This document shows positions 37,169 to 46,190 of a stretch of 64,000 nucleotides of DNA, piece after piece; the first letter of the stretch is position 1; every line of letters starts with the position of its first letter. Source of the stretch: Cohnella zeiphila (GTDB lineage Bacteria; Bacillota; Bacilli; Paenibacillales; Paenibacillaceae); NCBI RefSeq assembly GCF_014212055.1, contig NZ_JACJVO010000018.1:112425-176424 (forward strand), in the 5' to 3' direction. The translations under genes were made by a program, and so were the position numbers. The notes beneath the pieces are model-generated. The model searched no databases, was not told the DNA's origin, and worked only from the letters and a program-made list of their open reading frames with translations.

Positions 37169-37175
37169 TAGTATG
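37169..37175 (-). promoter_or_regulatory. Possible sigma-G -10 element for the SASP gene
   Basis: CATACTA on the minus strand, 33 bp before the SASP ATG, matches the sigma F/G -10 consensus. No good -35 is present at 17-18 bp, so the call rests on the -10 and the gene's nature. Confidence 0.4.
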
Positions 37176-37206
37176 CTCGCGACCGCCTTCCCGGAGGCGT
37201 ATGACT

Positions 37207-38076
37207 TCATGGCAATGCGGGAAAATTATAGCTTGCGAGGAACTCTTCAAGAGCGGATCGCCAAGGACGCAAAGGTTCGAAGCCCATGCGAAGCAGCCGT
37301 TCCTGCCCCAGCACCGAATAAGCCGGTCGCGGCGCCGGTCTGGGAAATTCGGCGGTCGTGCATGGGATGACCTTCGTACCGGATCCGCTGAGCTCGAAAA
37401 TCGCCTGCGCAAATTCGTACCAGGAGCAAGTTCCGGTATTGGAGGCATGATAAATCCCATAATGCTCCGTTCGGACCAGCTCCGTCAGAAAACGTGCGAG
37501 ATCCAACGTGTAAGTCGGGGATCCGACCTGGTCGTCCACGACTTTCACTTGCTCGTGAGTACGGCCGAGCCGAAGCATGGTTGCGACGAAGTTGCTTCCG
37601 TATCCGCCATAGACCCAAGAGGTCCGAACCACGAAGGATTTGGAGCATTGGGCTAACGCCATTCTCTCCCCTTCGAGCTTCGTTCGTCCGTATACGGTCT
37701 GCGGATTTGGCGCATCCTCTTCTTGATAAGGGGCTGTCCCCTTGCCGTCGAAAACGTAATCCGTGCTGACATAGCAGAACTTGGCTCCTGTCGCTTCCGC
37801 AACCTCTGCCATGTATCGCGTCCCCAAGGCGTTCACAAGATAAGCCGTCTCCGCATCGCTCTCTGCCTGGTCTACTGCCGTATAAGCTGCCGCATGAATG
37901 ACCGCATCCGGCTTTTCTTCCGCCAGCTTGCTTCGGCATTGAGCCTCATCGGTAATGTCCAACTCCCGGCGAGTCCAGCTTAGCCACTCCACGTCTTCGA
38001 TGCGAAGGTTCGTCAATTCTCGTCCCAACTGTCCGCCGGCTCCGGTAACGGCAATTCGGAGTTTTCGATCAGCCAT
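37207..38076 (-). CDS. rfbD: dTDP-4-dehydrorhamnose reductase (copy 2)
   Basis: This encodes 289 residues, with the same motifs as copy 1 ([39 protein letters not shown]). The ATG at 38076 overlaps the end of rfbB copy 2 by 8 nt; the longer frame upstream is inside rfbB. It ends the rfbC-B-D operon. It is clearly related to, but distinct from, copy 1, so the duplication is not recent. Confidence 0.92.
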   Translation of the reverse strand: MADRKLRIAVTGAGGQLGRELTNLRIEDVEWLSWTRRELDITDEAQCRSKLAEEKPDAVIHAAAYTAVDQAESDAETAYLVNALGTRYMAEVAEATGAKFCYVSTDYVFDGKGTAPYQEEDAPNPQTVYGRTKLEGERMALAQCSKSFVVRTSWVYGGYGSNFVATMLRLGRTHEQVKVVDDQVGSPTYTLDLARFLTELVRTEHYGIYHASNTGTCSWYEFAQAIFELSGSGTKVIPCTTAEFPRPAPRPAYSVLGQERLLRMGFEPLRPWRSALEEFLASYNFPALP

Positions 38077-39055
38077 GCCGTCGATACTCCCCTGTCTCGA
38101 TTCTTCGCAGCCACTCCGTATTTTGCAAATACCATTGGATCGTCTGCCGGATTCCCGTCTCGTAATCATATTGCGGCACCCAGCCCAGCTCCCGGCGGAT
38201 TTTAGAGGCGTCGATCGCGTATCGGCGATCGTGTCCTAGCCGGTCCGTAACATATTGAATCAATGTCTCCGGCTTCCCAAGCTCCTGCAAAATCGTCCGA
38301 ACCACATGCAGATTCGTGCGCTCGTTATTGCCGCCGATATTGTACACCTCGCCAGGCTTCCCTTGATGAATCACAAGATCGATAGCGCTGCAGTGATCCT
38401 CGACATAGAGCCAGTCCCTGATGTTAAGCCCATCTCCATAGACGGGAAGGGGTTTATCCGATAGAGCGTTCGTGATCATTAACGGAATCAGCTTCTCGGG
38501 AAACTGGTAGGGACCGTAATTGTTGGAGCAGCGGGTAGTATTAACCGTCAATCCGAACGTCTCGGCATAAGCTCGGACCAGCAGATCTGCACCGGCTTTG
38601 CTGGCTGAATAAGGACTGTTTGGCATGAGCGGACTTTGCTCGGTAAACAATCCTTCGGCTCCTAGAGTTCCGTAGACTTCGTCGGTCGAGATTTGAACGT
38701 ATTTCTTAACCCCGTATCCCTTGGACAAGTCGAGCAAATTCTGGGTTCCCATTACGTTCGTCCGCACGAAAAGATCCGGCTGACTAATGCTTCGGTCGAC
38801 GTGGGATTCCGCCGCGAAATTCACCACTACATCGACCCCTTCGGCAAAAAGAGGCTCCATGGCGATTCGATCCGCAATATCCGCCCGAACGAACAGATAC
38901 TGCGGGTTGCCATCAACGGAAAGAAGATTATCCGGATTGCCCGCATAAGTAAGTAAATCCACGTTCATGATCTGATAGCCCGGGAATCTCTTCAACATAT
39001 ATTGAACGAAGTTGCTACCGATAAATCCGGCACCGCCGGTTACGAGCAGTCTCAA
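38069..39055 (-). CDS. rfbB: dTDP-glucose 4,6-dehydratase (copy 2)
   Basis: This encodes 328 residues with [33 protein letters not shown] and [15 protein letters not shown]. It overlaps rfbC by 4 nt and rfbD by 8 nt, a fully coupled operon. It lacks a nearby nucleotidyltransferase, so it must rely on RmlA made elsewhere (8255 or 16062 in this window). Confidence 0.94.
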   Translation of the reverse strand: MRLLVTGGAGFIGSNFVQYMLKRFPGYQIMNVDLLTYAGNPDNLLSVDGNPQYLFVRADIADRIAMEPLFAEGVDVVVNFAAESHVDRSISQPDLFVRTNVMGTQNLLDLSKGYGVKKYVQISTDEVYGTLGAEGLFTEQSPLMPNSPYSASKAGADLLVRAYAETFGLTVNTTRCSNNYGPYQFPEKLIPLMITNALSDKPLPVYGDGLNIRDWLYVEDHCSAIDLVIHQGKPGEVYNIGGNNERTNLHVVRTILQELGKPETLIQYVTDRLGHDRRYAIDASKIRRELGWVPQYDYETGIRQTIQWYLQNTEWLRRIETGEYRRHG

Positions 39056-39627
39056 TCTTCTTCACCCTCTGATTCGTGATAGACAAAGTTGATCTCGGCT
39101 TGCGCCATTGTCGGATGCTTCTCATCCTTTTCGGACAGGATCGGCTGCTTCACCGGCCAAGAGATGGTTAGAGCCGGATCGTTCCAGATCAACCCCCGGT
39201 CGTGTTCGCGTGAGTAAAGGGAATCGACCTTGTACTGTACCTCCGTATTCGGCTCCAGCGTGCAAAATCCATGCGCGAAGCCCTGCGGCACGAGGAGCTG
39301 TTTCTTGTTCTGTGCCGATAATTCATAGCTTTCCCATTGACCGTATGTTGGAGATCCTCGCCGCAGATCGACGACGACATCCCAGATCCTCCCCGACGTT
39401 ACCCGGACCAGTTTCGCCTGCGCATAAGGATTTAACTGATAATGCAGCCCTCGCAGTACGCCGACCGGTGCCGATAAAGAGTGGTTATCTTGTATAAATT
39501 CATTGGAGATCCCGTTCGCCCGGAAAGTTTCCCGGTTGTAGCTCTCCATGAAGAATCCGCGATGATCTCCATAGACGTCAGGTTCGATCAGCTTAACTCC
39601 GTTTAGACGTCCTTGGGTTACTTTCAC
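39052..39627 (-). CDS. rfbC: dTDP-4-dehydrorhamnose 3,5-epimerase (copy 2)
   Basis: This encodes 191 residues starting at a GTG (39627) with GGGGGG 7 nt upstream. Motifs: DHRGFFMESYN, FIQDNHSLS, GVLRGLHYQLNP, VPQGFAHGFCTL. It opens the second rhamnose operon. No strong sigma-A promoter is visible in the 107 bp before the next terminator; a CATACTTT element lies about 50 bp upstream and might indicate sporulation control, at low confidence. Confidence 0.94.
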   Translation of the reverse strand: MKVTQGRLNGVKLIEPDVYGDHRGFFMESYNRETFRANGISNEFIQDNHSLSAPVGVLRGLHYQLNPYAQAKLVRVTSGRIWDVVVDLRRGSPTYGQWESYELSAQNKKQLLVPQGFAHGFCTLEPNTEVQYKVDSLYSREHDRGLIWNDPALTISWPVKQPILSEKDEKHPTMAQAEINFVYHESEGEED

Positions 39628-39734
39628 TTTCCATCCCCCCAGTTCTCCCGCATTCTACAAAGTATGCGTCATGCGGTTTGGACGAACACGGCCTTTACCC
39701 TATCGTTGGTTTAAAGGAAGGCCTTCGCTCCCGT

Positions 39735-39770
39735 AAAAAACCGCAGAGCTCCCTGGCTCTTGCGGTTTTT
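39735..39770. terminator. Bidirectional intrinsic terminator
   Basis: AAAAAACCGCAGAGC and GCTCTTGCGGTTTTT pair with A- and T-tracts on both sides. It ends the 39808 gene and separates it from the second rhamnose operon. Confidence 0.85.
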
Positions 39771-39807
39771 CGCTTTGCATATAAATGATACTATCAAGTT
39801 GTCTAGA

Positions 39808-40293
39808 TTACTGCAAAGAATAATTTCCGCGAACGAGTACCGTCAATCCGTACTTTTGCTTCGGATCGGGTTCGATGCCTCTGCCTGCGCGAGGGAATAA
39901 AATCAGATGATTGGTGGCAATTGCTTTGCCCGACGTTAGATCGATGCCATCCGTCACATCGGACAATCCATTCGCATCGGTACTATAGGCAAGCGCCTTG
40001 CCGTTGCGTACGATGACTTCACCGCCGGCATCCACCATCAGCTTTTTCCCAATAGGCACGTTCACAACCTCTAGCTTGCTGGAAGCTGCGGGAGCCGTTG
40101 CCGTGCCGCCGCCCTGGATCTCCGCCAGCTTCTGGTCCACGTACGATTTGGTTACGATCGGATCGTCCGTAGAACCGGGGGTAGCCGTTTGCTGATCTGC
40201 GTACGCGGACTGATACCAGCTAATGCCGCCAATGCCGGCAAGAACAACGGCGATCGCTGCAGCCGCAGTCACTTTCTTCGAAAGCTTGAACAT
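39808..40293 (-). CDS. Small secreted protein of unknown function
   Basis: This encodes 161 residues. A signal peptide (KLSKKVTAAAAIAVVLAGIGG, then a likely cut near AYA) is followed by a DPIVTKSYVDQKLAEIQ helix and a Gly/Ala/Thr linker. The C-terminal ~90 residues are beta-rich and include KKLMVDAGGEVIVRNGKA and end in LTVLVRGNYSL. AAAGGAG stands 7 nt before the ATG. I do not recognise a named family. Terminators lie on both sides, so it is monocistronic. It lies among SLH genes but has no SLH or sortase motif. Confidence 0.75.
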   Translation of the reverse strand: MFKLSKKVTAAAAIAVVLAGIGGISWYQSAYADQQTATPGSTDDPIVTKSYVDQKLAEIQGGGTATAPAASSKLEVVNVPIGKKLMVDAGGEVIVRNGKALAYSTDANGLSDVTDGIDLTSGKAIATNHLILFPRAGRGIEPDPKQKYGLTVLVRGNYSLQ

Positions 40294-40380
40294 CTTCGAT
40301 CTCCTTTTGTTGAATAATGTCGTCTATCAAAATTCTACCATACTCTTAATCTTTTATCGTTATGACAGAGGACTCATTCC

Positions 40381-40424
40381 ATAAAAGTGAGAGACAGTTC
40401 TCTTTCGAGAGCTGTCTCTCACTT
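40381..40424 (-). terminator. Terminator of the 40434 gene
   Basis: An 18-base arm (AAGTGAGAGACAG...) pairs with its complement around a short loop, followed on the minus strand by TTTTAT. One or two mismatches occur in the stem. Confidence 0.8.
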
Positions 40425-40433
40425 GATAAGAGT

Positions 40434-42638
40434 TTAATTCGTGGAAGTTGCATTCCAGTCGTTATCGATGAACCAGAAGTCGATTGGACGTTCGGCAATG
40501 ACTTTCTTCGCCCCATTAACGATCTCGTACAACTTAAGCGTATATTTAAGGCTTCCATCAATGCCATTGTACGGATTGGTTTTCGACAGCACAATCTTTT
40601 GGTCCGTCCCCGCTTGAAGTGCCGTATCTGAATCGCCTTCAAGTGTCAAATCCTGCGTAAAGTATGTGTACTGAGTTCCATCGTTTGGATTGGTCGCCTC
40701 AACGGTCAATTGCAGCTTTCGGTCGGTCGGGTATACATTATAGCCCGTATCCTTATTCAAATCGTAATAAAGAGTCAGCTGAACGTCGTTACCCATGACG
40801 GTCGGAGTGAGTGTATTAATTGTAAATTGATAAGGCAACGTTGTTACATCTTTAAAGCTATTGTTCACCGCTTGATCATTAGGCAAGTTAAATGTAACTG
40901 GGTTGACGTAACCTTCGAACGCAGCTGTACCGCTGGTATAAGCCGTATCCGTCACTCCTTCTCCTATAATCAGACGAAGGTTATTTGTATCGTAATTCTG
41001 CGGAACGTTGGCGCTGAAGGTAACCAATGCCTTGTTTGATGCATTCACTTTACCGTCTGCCATCGTGGCTGTCGCTGGGAAAACATCCCCGTTGTCGCTC
41101 TTGAAAATACCAACAAGTTTCAAAGGATCAATCGTACGCAGCTCGTCGTTCGTCAGCGTCATTTGTACGGTGAATACCTTTGTGGTGACGCTATTGTAGA
41201 CGTTGACGGAATTCAGCACTCCCGTCATATCGCTACCGTCGCGCGAGATCACATAAGGCTTGTCGACCGCATAGATCGGCATACCGATTGTCGAAGAAGA
41301 AGCTGACAACTCACCGATCTTCGTTGCAACTTTGTCGACGGTGTTGTTCACGACTACTTTCGCGGTCTTGTACGTGTAGTTGCTCGGCAACTTGGCATAT
41401 ACGTCCACATCTACGTAACCGTTGGAATTCAACGCCAACTGGTTCGTCGTCGCAACAGTTTTGAAATCCAGTTTCGTCTTGTCGTCCAGATAAAAATACC
41501 CGGAGATGGCCGGCAACGTCAACGGAGTCGAAGATACGTTCTTGATTCTAATCCGCGCTGACAAGATATCTTGCGTCTCAAACGGATGACGATTCAATTC
41601 GAGCAGGCTAAATTGGTACTTGCCCTCGCTATTGGAATAGCTAAAGTTATCGCTGCTCGTCGTTGTTGTCGCATTCCCGAATGCAATCCCATATGTGCCA
41701 ACTGCGATTGGGGTCGTCGTTGTCGCTCCCTCTGCTCCTGATGAACCGTCAGTGCGAACGACAAGCAATTTCCAACCGGTTGTCTTCAGTTTTGCTGGAA
41801 TCGTAGCCGTGAGCTGGAATTCATCGCGTTCGAGCGGATCTAGCACTAAATCTGCATTCCCTGAACCGGTCGCTTGTGAGCCAGTTCCATCCGAATCAGA
41901 AACTTCAGAGCTGGTTGCTTCGTATCGGATTCCCTCCGATGTTACTATGTAGTATTTATAACCGGAGAGTGTGACCGCGCTCTTGCCGACATTGTTGTAT
42001 ACAAAGTTAATAGTGGCATAATTGTTGTCCCCCGAATTTCCGATCGTAGCGGAAGAAACCTTGGAGAACACTTTCGAATTGGAAAAGTAGAGCGCTTTAT
42101 AGGAGCCGACAGCCACTTCATTATTGTAGTTCTTCGGGAATGTGAATCGGCCGACGCCGACTTCATAACCCGCGACGCTAAAGTCAAAGCGAACAACCTT
42201 GAAAATGAGATCGGACAACTTCGTGCTGTCACCAACATTTGCATAAACAGTCAACAAAGCTGTCGATTTGGGAGCGACCTTCGTCAGTTTCGCATCTGCT
42301 GATGATGTATTAATGGAGTAATTGCTTCCGCCTGTACTAGACAGCCGGAACCAATAGTCTGTCAAGTCTAACGTTGCTGTTCCACCATTATAAATACTAA
42401 GAGTAAAAGCCGCCGTCTGCCCGTTCTCCGTCGGTGCCAGCGTCGCATCAACAAGACTTAAAGTGCTTGCCGCATTCAACTTAATCGGTTTGACAAAGTT
42501 CGATACGGCGGTAATGCCCGAAGACACCGTCGCAGCATGTGCTTTGGGAGTTAAAGATGAAGCGTAATATGGACTCGCCACAATCAAGGCTGCTGTAACG
42601 CCCAATAACAGCTTTCCGGGTTTGTTTGCACTTGCCAT
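40434..42638 (-). CDS. Large secreted beta-rich protein of unknown function, no SLH
   Basis: This encodes 734 residues. The ATG has GGGAGG 7 nt upstream. A signal peptide (hydrophobic core about 9-22, ending near KAHA-A) leads to four or so repeated beta-sandwich segments of about 120-150 residues (patterns such as AAFTLSIYNGGTATLDLTDYW and ATINFVYNNVGKSAVTLSGY), similar in look to DUF4352-like or telomere-repeat Ig folds. There is no SLH domain, sortase signal or catalytic motif. It ends at a short polar tail. It lies directly downstream of the S-layer gene but has its own promoter with 11-bp repeats and its own terminator. Function unknown. Confidence 0.7.
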   Translation of the reverse strand: MASANKPGKLLLGVTAALIVASPYYASSLTPKAHAATVSSGITAVSNFVKPIKLNAASTLSLVDATLAPTENGQTAAFTLSIYNGGTATLDLTDYWFRLSSTGGSNYSINTSSADAKLTKVAPKSTALLTVYANVGDSTKLSDLIFKVVRFDFSVAGYEVGVGRFTFPKNYNNEVAVGSYKALYFSNSKVFSKVSSATIGNSGDNNYATINFVYNNVGKSAVTLSGYKYYIVTSEGIRYEATSSEVSDSDGTGSQATGSGNADLVLDPLERDEFQLTATIPAKLKTTGWKLLVVRTDGSSGAEGATTTTPIAVGTYGIAFGNATTTTSSDNFSYSNSEGKYQFSLLELNRHPFETQDILSARIRIKNVSSTPLTLPAISGYFYLDDKTKLDFKTVATTNQLALNSNGYVDVDVYAKLPSNYTYKTAKVVVNNTVDKVATKIGELSASSSTIGMPIYAVDKPYVISRDGSDMTGVLNSVNVYNSVTTKVFTVQMTLTNDELRTIDPLKLVGIFKSDNGDVFPATATMADGKVNASNKALVTFSANVPQNYDTNNLRLIIGEGVTDTAYTSGTAAFEGYVNPVTFNLPNDQAVNNSFKDVTTLPYQFTINTLTPTVMGNDVQLTLYYDLNKDTGYNVYPTDRKLQLTVEATNPNDGTQYTYFTQDLTLEGDSDTALQAGTDQKIVLSKTNPYNGIDGSLKYTLKLYEIVNGAKKVIAERPIDFWFIDNDWNATSTN

Positions 42639-42668
42639 TATAAAATCCTCCCTTAGTCAATTACGGTA

Positions 42669-42717
42669 ATTATAGTACAAAAACATGAATAGAAGATGAA
42701 TGAAAGATAAATTGAAG
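42669..42717 (-). promoter_or_regulatory. TATAAT promoter with three 11-bp direct repeats (candidate response-regulator site)
   Basis: On the minus strand TATAAT (42669-42674) lacks a good -35. Instead three tandem 11-mers (on the plus strand ATGAATAGAAG, ATGAATGAAAG, ATAAATTGAAG at 42685-42717) occupy the -35 region. An 11-bp period and overlap with the missing -35 are typical of activator sites such as PhoP boxes; the regulator is unknown. Confidence 0.55.
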
Positions 42718-42823
42718 AAGGGCAAGCTCACTAAGTTATTAGACGTATGTAGGATTAAAAAAGTTGTGTAGATATGGATGGGATCTAGAAGATTCGTGCT
42801 CCGAAACAATATCAAGTAAACAT

Positions 42824-42853
42824 AAAAAAGGCAGGCCGTTTAGGCCTGCCTTT
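42824..42853 (-). terminator. Intrinsic terminator of the S-layer protein gene
   Basis: On the minus strand AAAGGCAGGCC pairs with GGCCTGCC and is followed by six T residues; the stem starts 17 bp after the stop codon. Confidence 0.9.
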
Positions 42854-42869
42854 CAGTTAAGCATAGATC

Positions 42870-45620
42870 TTACTTGTTCAACGTAATGTCAGCAACCGTG
42901 TTGCCCTTCATGTCCGCAACATTCGAACCAATGAACTTAACTTGGATCGATTGCGTTGCATTGAAGGTATTAGCGGTAGAAGAAGAGATCGTCAGCACAT
43001 TGTTGCTGTATCCATACGTGAAGGATGCAGCGGACTTCACGCCATTGATCCAGACTTCAACGCCCGAAATACTGCCAGACGGCGTGCCGTTGTTACCAAC
43101 GCCATTGCCCAGCGTTTCGCTGAACGTTACATTTAGCGTAGAATCGCTAGCAATAACTACACTTTGTGCAACCGGACGAACGTTTTCGTTCAGAATCGGC
43201 GTTGCAGACTTGGTGCTACCCAGGGTGTCACCGTCGCTTGCAGCAAGGCCCGTTACGGAAACCGTACGCGTACCGGTTGCTTGAATCGAACCGTCCGGAA
43301 GTTCTACCAGAACATGCTTTTTGTCATAAATAAACGTGGAAGTAGAACCGTTAGGAAGCGCGCTGCCATTGATCTGATACTTGGAGACATCATTAGCAGC
43401 AGCCAGTTCCTTGTTAAACTCAAGAACCAGTTGATTGTTCTTCAGGTTTTGATAGTTCGTCGGATTCGTGCTGTTTGTAAAGCTCGTGTAAACAGCGCTC
43501 AATGCCAACCCGCCGGAAGAAGAGGAGCCAGAAACCGTAATTACTGCAGTCGCAGCATCGCTCGAGTTACCAGCCAGGTCCTTAACAGCTCCGGAATTAA
43601 TCGTAAACTCATATTTACCAGCCGGAACATTGTTAGTGGTGCTGTTGTCGGAATCAACAACCAGGTAGTTCCACTCACCAGTATCGTCTGCAACGCCGTT
43701 GTTATCATTGTTGGCGTCATAGCCAATGGTACGAGTACCGCTCAACGTTTGGTTCGTAAATACGACGCCATCCGTATTCGTGTACTTATAGGTGATGGGA
43801 GCACCAGTATTGAAGGCGTGATTCAGTTCTTCGTTGAATTTAAAGACAAAGTTTTGACCATCCGTTGTTACAGCTTGGAACGTCGGATTCGTTTGATCAA
43901 GACCAATGGATACGTTAGACGAGTAATCAAGACCCGGATTTGCTACCAGATCTTTATAACCAGAAATCTTAACAGAAATGTTACGGAACGTCGCGCCATC
44001 CAACCAACCGCTCAGGTCATAAGTTGCGCTGAGATTGTCAGACGCAGGTACGCCATTAACGTCGGCTTCTCCGCTCAGAACTGCCTTACCAGCATTTGAG
44101 ACAGCTTCGCTAAACTTTACCGTTACAACCGAACCCGCGACCGTCAAAGACGTGATCGTCGGAGCAACGTTATCATTCGGAACATTAACGGTGCCGTTGT
44201 AATCAAAGTAGTTACCGAAGATATCTTTGCCGCCAACAATGTACACGTTATAATTCGTAGCAACGGACAGGCCATGGATTTCAACAGCTTTAGCCTCGGA
44301 ACCAGCCAGCCCATCAGAAACCGGAACGTAGTAGATCGAAGCTGCCGTGTCCGTACCAATCTCACTGCCGTTAACGGAAATCGTTCCCAGCGTAGCAGTC
44401 GGAACCGGTTCGCTGAATGTCAGCGTTGCAACCGTTCCGGCAAACGTCGTTCCCGTTACCGTAGGAGCAGTGGAATCAGAAAGTTGAATTGCTTGCTTAT
44501 AGCCAGCATTCGTTTGACCGGAAGCAGATTTCAGGTCGCCCTTAACTTCAAATTGAACAAAGGCATCTTTAGAAGAGAGGAACGACGCATAAGTCAGTGT
44601 TACAGTCATTTTATCATCGCTAACAGATACATTCGAAGGATCTTTACCAGCCAGCAAGAAATAGCTGTTGGCATCGTTCGTTGCATTGTCAGCAATATTG
44701 TAGGAAGTGCCGCCTACAGAAGTTCCCTCTTGCACAGCCTTGTTGAACTTAACAGCAATTTGTTTGCCGTTCAGAACCGTTACAGAGCTAACTGTGAAAC
44801 CATCGATCGTAGCGGAGACTTTCGACGAGGATACGGAAGTATCGCCCTTGTAAGCCGTAACCGTCAGATCGTAGGAACCAACAGCTTGCTTAGCCGTCGT
44901 GTACGTAAACGTACCGTCAGCGTTCAGCGTAGCGGCAGCTGCGTCGGCAGTACCGACAGCAACCTTAACACCGTCAACGCCGCCAGCCGTCTTACCCGTT
45001 ACCGTGATCGTGTCGTCAGCGTTAACAACAGCCTTAACGTCGCTAAGCGGCTTCACTTGCTTGGACAGGTAGACAGCATAAGCCAAGTCAATCGTTTGAC
45101 CGCGCGTAGCAGCTGCCGTGTAGTTCGTCGGAACCGGCAGGCCAGCGTCTTGAGCAGCCTTGATATAAGGACCAGCCCAGGCAGCAGCGCCATCAACCGT
45201 AGCGTCGGCAACCGGAGTCAGACCGGCGATGCCTACAGCAACCTTGATGATTTCTTGAACCGTTACGTTAGCCTTCGGCGAGAACAGGTTGTTGCCTACG
45301 CCGTTAACCAGGCCAGCGTTGTAAGCGGCTTGGATAGCACCCGTCCACCATTGACCGGCTTTAACATCTTTGAAAGCCGAGGTGGAAGCGGTGTCTTCTT
45401 GCAGTCCTGCGATCGCAACAGCAATCGTTGCGAACTCGGCACGGGTCAGGTTGGAGGTCAGGTGAGGATCTCCGTCCGTCGTACCTTTCAGAACTTTATT
45501 GTCGACCAGCTGCTGGTACTTCTGAGCAGTGGTCAGGTCGGTATCAGCAGCTGCTGCCATGGAGGCAAACAGGCCGAATACCAAGGCAAGAGCTACGAGA
45601 AAGGACAAACTTTTCTTCAT
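42870..45620 (-). CDS. Probable main S-layer protein with N-terminal SLH domains (SpaA-like)
   Basis: This encodes 916 residues from the ATG at 45620 (AAGGAGGAG 11 nt upstream). The signal peptide MKKSLSFLVALALVFGLFASMAAAA is followed by three SLH domains (about 27-190) with TRAE, TVQE and TRGQ. In Paenibacillus alvei SpaA the corresponding motifs are TRAE, TVEE and TRAQ, so the anchor layout is the same. The remaining ~720 residues are Ala/Thr/Ser-rich, Ig-like (SbsA-type) beta domains. A second in-frame start (45695) with its own GGGGGTG would add 25 residues. Two promoters give a leader of about 420 nt. This fits a highly expressed S-layer protein. Confidence 0.87.
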   Translation of the reverse strand: MKKSLSFLVALALVFGLFASMAAAADTDLTTAQKYQQLVDNKVLKGTTDGDPHLTSNLTRAEFATIAVAIAGLQEDTASTSAFKDVKAGQWWTGAIQAAYNAGLVNGVGNNLFSPKANVTVQEIIKVAVGIAGLTPVADATVDGAAAWAGPYIKAAQDAGLPVPTNYTAAATRGQTIDLAYAVYLSKQVKPLSDVKAVVNADDTITVTGKTAGGVDGVKVAVGTADAAAATLNADGTFTYTTAKQAVGSYDLTVTAYKGDTSVSSSKVSATIDGFTVSSVTVLNGKQIAVKFNKAVQEGTSVGGTSYNIADNATNDANSYFLLAGKDPSNVSVSDDKMTVTLTYASFLSSKDAFVQFEVKGDLKSASGQTNAGYKQAIQLSDSTAPTVTGTTFAGTVATLTFSEPVPTATLGTISVNGSEIGTDTAASIYYVPVSDGLAGSEAKAVEIHGLSVATNYNVYIVGGKDIFGNYFDYNGTVNVPNDNVAPTITSLTVAGSVVTVKFSEAVSNAGKAVLSGEADVNGVPASDNLSATYDLSGWLDGATFRNISVKISGYKDLVANPGLDYSSNVSIGLDQTNPTFQAVTTDGQNFVFKFNEELNHAFNTGAPITYKYTNTDGVVFTNQTLSGTRTIGYDANNDNNGVADDTGEWNYLVVDSDNSTTNNVPAGKYEFTINSGAVKDLAGNSSDAATAVITVSGSSSSGGLALSAVYTSFTNSTNPTNYQNLKNNQLVLEFNKELAAANDVSKYQINGSALPNGSTSTFIYDKKHVLVELPDGSIQATGTRTVSVTGLAASDGDTLGSTKSATPILNENVRPVAQSVVIASDSTLNVTFSETLGNGVGNNGTPSGSISGVEVWINGVKSAASFTYGYSNNVLTISSSTANTFNATQSIQVKFIGSNVADMKGNTVADITLNK

Positions 45621-45841
45621 AACCTTTTTTTCTCCTCCTTGAAAAGGAATCTGCGAATTAACTTGTGTGGAAGAATTGTAGCTCGAATCTCTCATCGGCG
45701 TTTCACCCCCTCTCCGGAGTTGAGCATTGTCTATAAATGATGTCTGCAACGATGACGTCTAGCAAGTAGAACCATGTCGCAGAAACTCGTAAACTGGAAA
45801 TTGGACAGAAAATAAGCAGGGTAAATTATGCCACTTTCACC

Positions 45842-45870
45842 ATTATACATGGGCACTACATGAGCGTAAA
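45842..45870 (-). promoter_or_regulatory. Proximal promoter of the S-layer gene
   Basis: TTTACG (45865-45870) and a perfect TATAAT (45842-45847) at 17 bp on the minus strand. The rest of the 570-bp gap (45621-46190) holds a distal promoter and a terminator and no gene. Confidence 0.7.
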
Positions 45871-46048
45871 GAGAAATCTCGGCGATATTGCTAGACTGTA
45901 AGCCTTAAGTCCCTCTTATTAAAGACATGATGTTAGACGCGCGGCGCGGGAAAAAGTTGCGGTCAATCGAAATTTCATCACACTTTTTTTAACCGTATGC
46001 CGAAGGTTTGAAAACACCGTTTCTTATGTATTCGAGGTCCCGGAATTT

Positions 46049-46077
46049 AGTATAGCTTGACCCAAGGTTTTCGTCAC
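46049..46077 (-). promoter_or_regulatory. Distal promoter of the S-layer gene
   Basis: GTGACG (46072-46077) and TATACT (46049-46054) at 17 bp on the minus strand, between the upstream terminator and the proximal promoter. It would give a leader of about 420 nt. Confidence 0.55.
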
Positions 46078-46130
46078 CGCTTAACTTTTTCCACTGCGAA
46101 GAAGTTCATCCATTTTTATATGAAAGGATC

Positions 46131-46172
46131 AAGGCCGCAAAGTCCGCCCTATTGCGGAAGCTTTGCGGCCTT
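46131..46172 (-). terminator. Terminator of the 46191 SLH gene
   Basis: A 12-bp outer stem (AAGGCCGCAAAG with CTTTGCGGCCTT) and an inner CCGC/GCGG pair form a hairpin 19 bp after the stop. The T-tract is poor. Confidence 0.7.
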
Positions 46173-46190
46173 GTCCGGCCCTCTCCCCGA

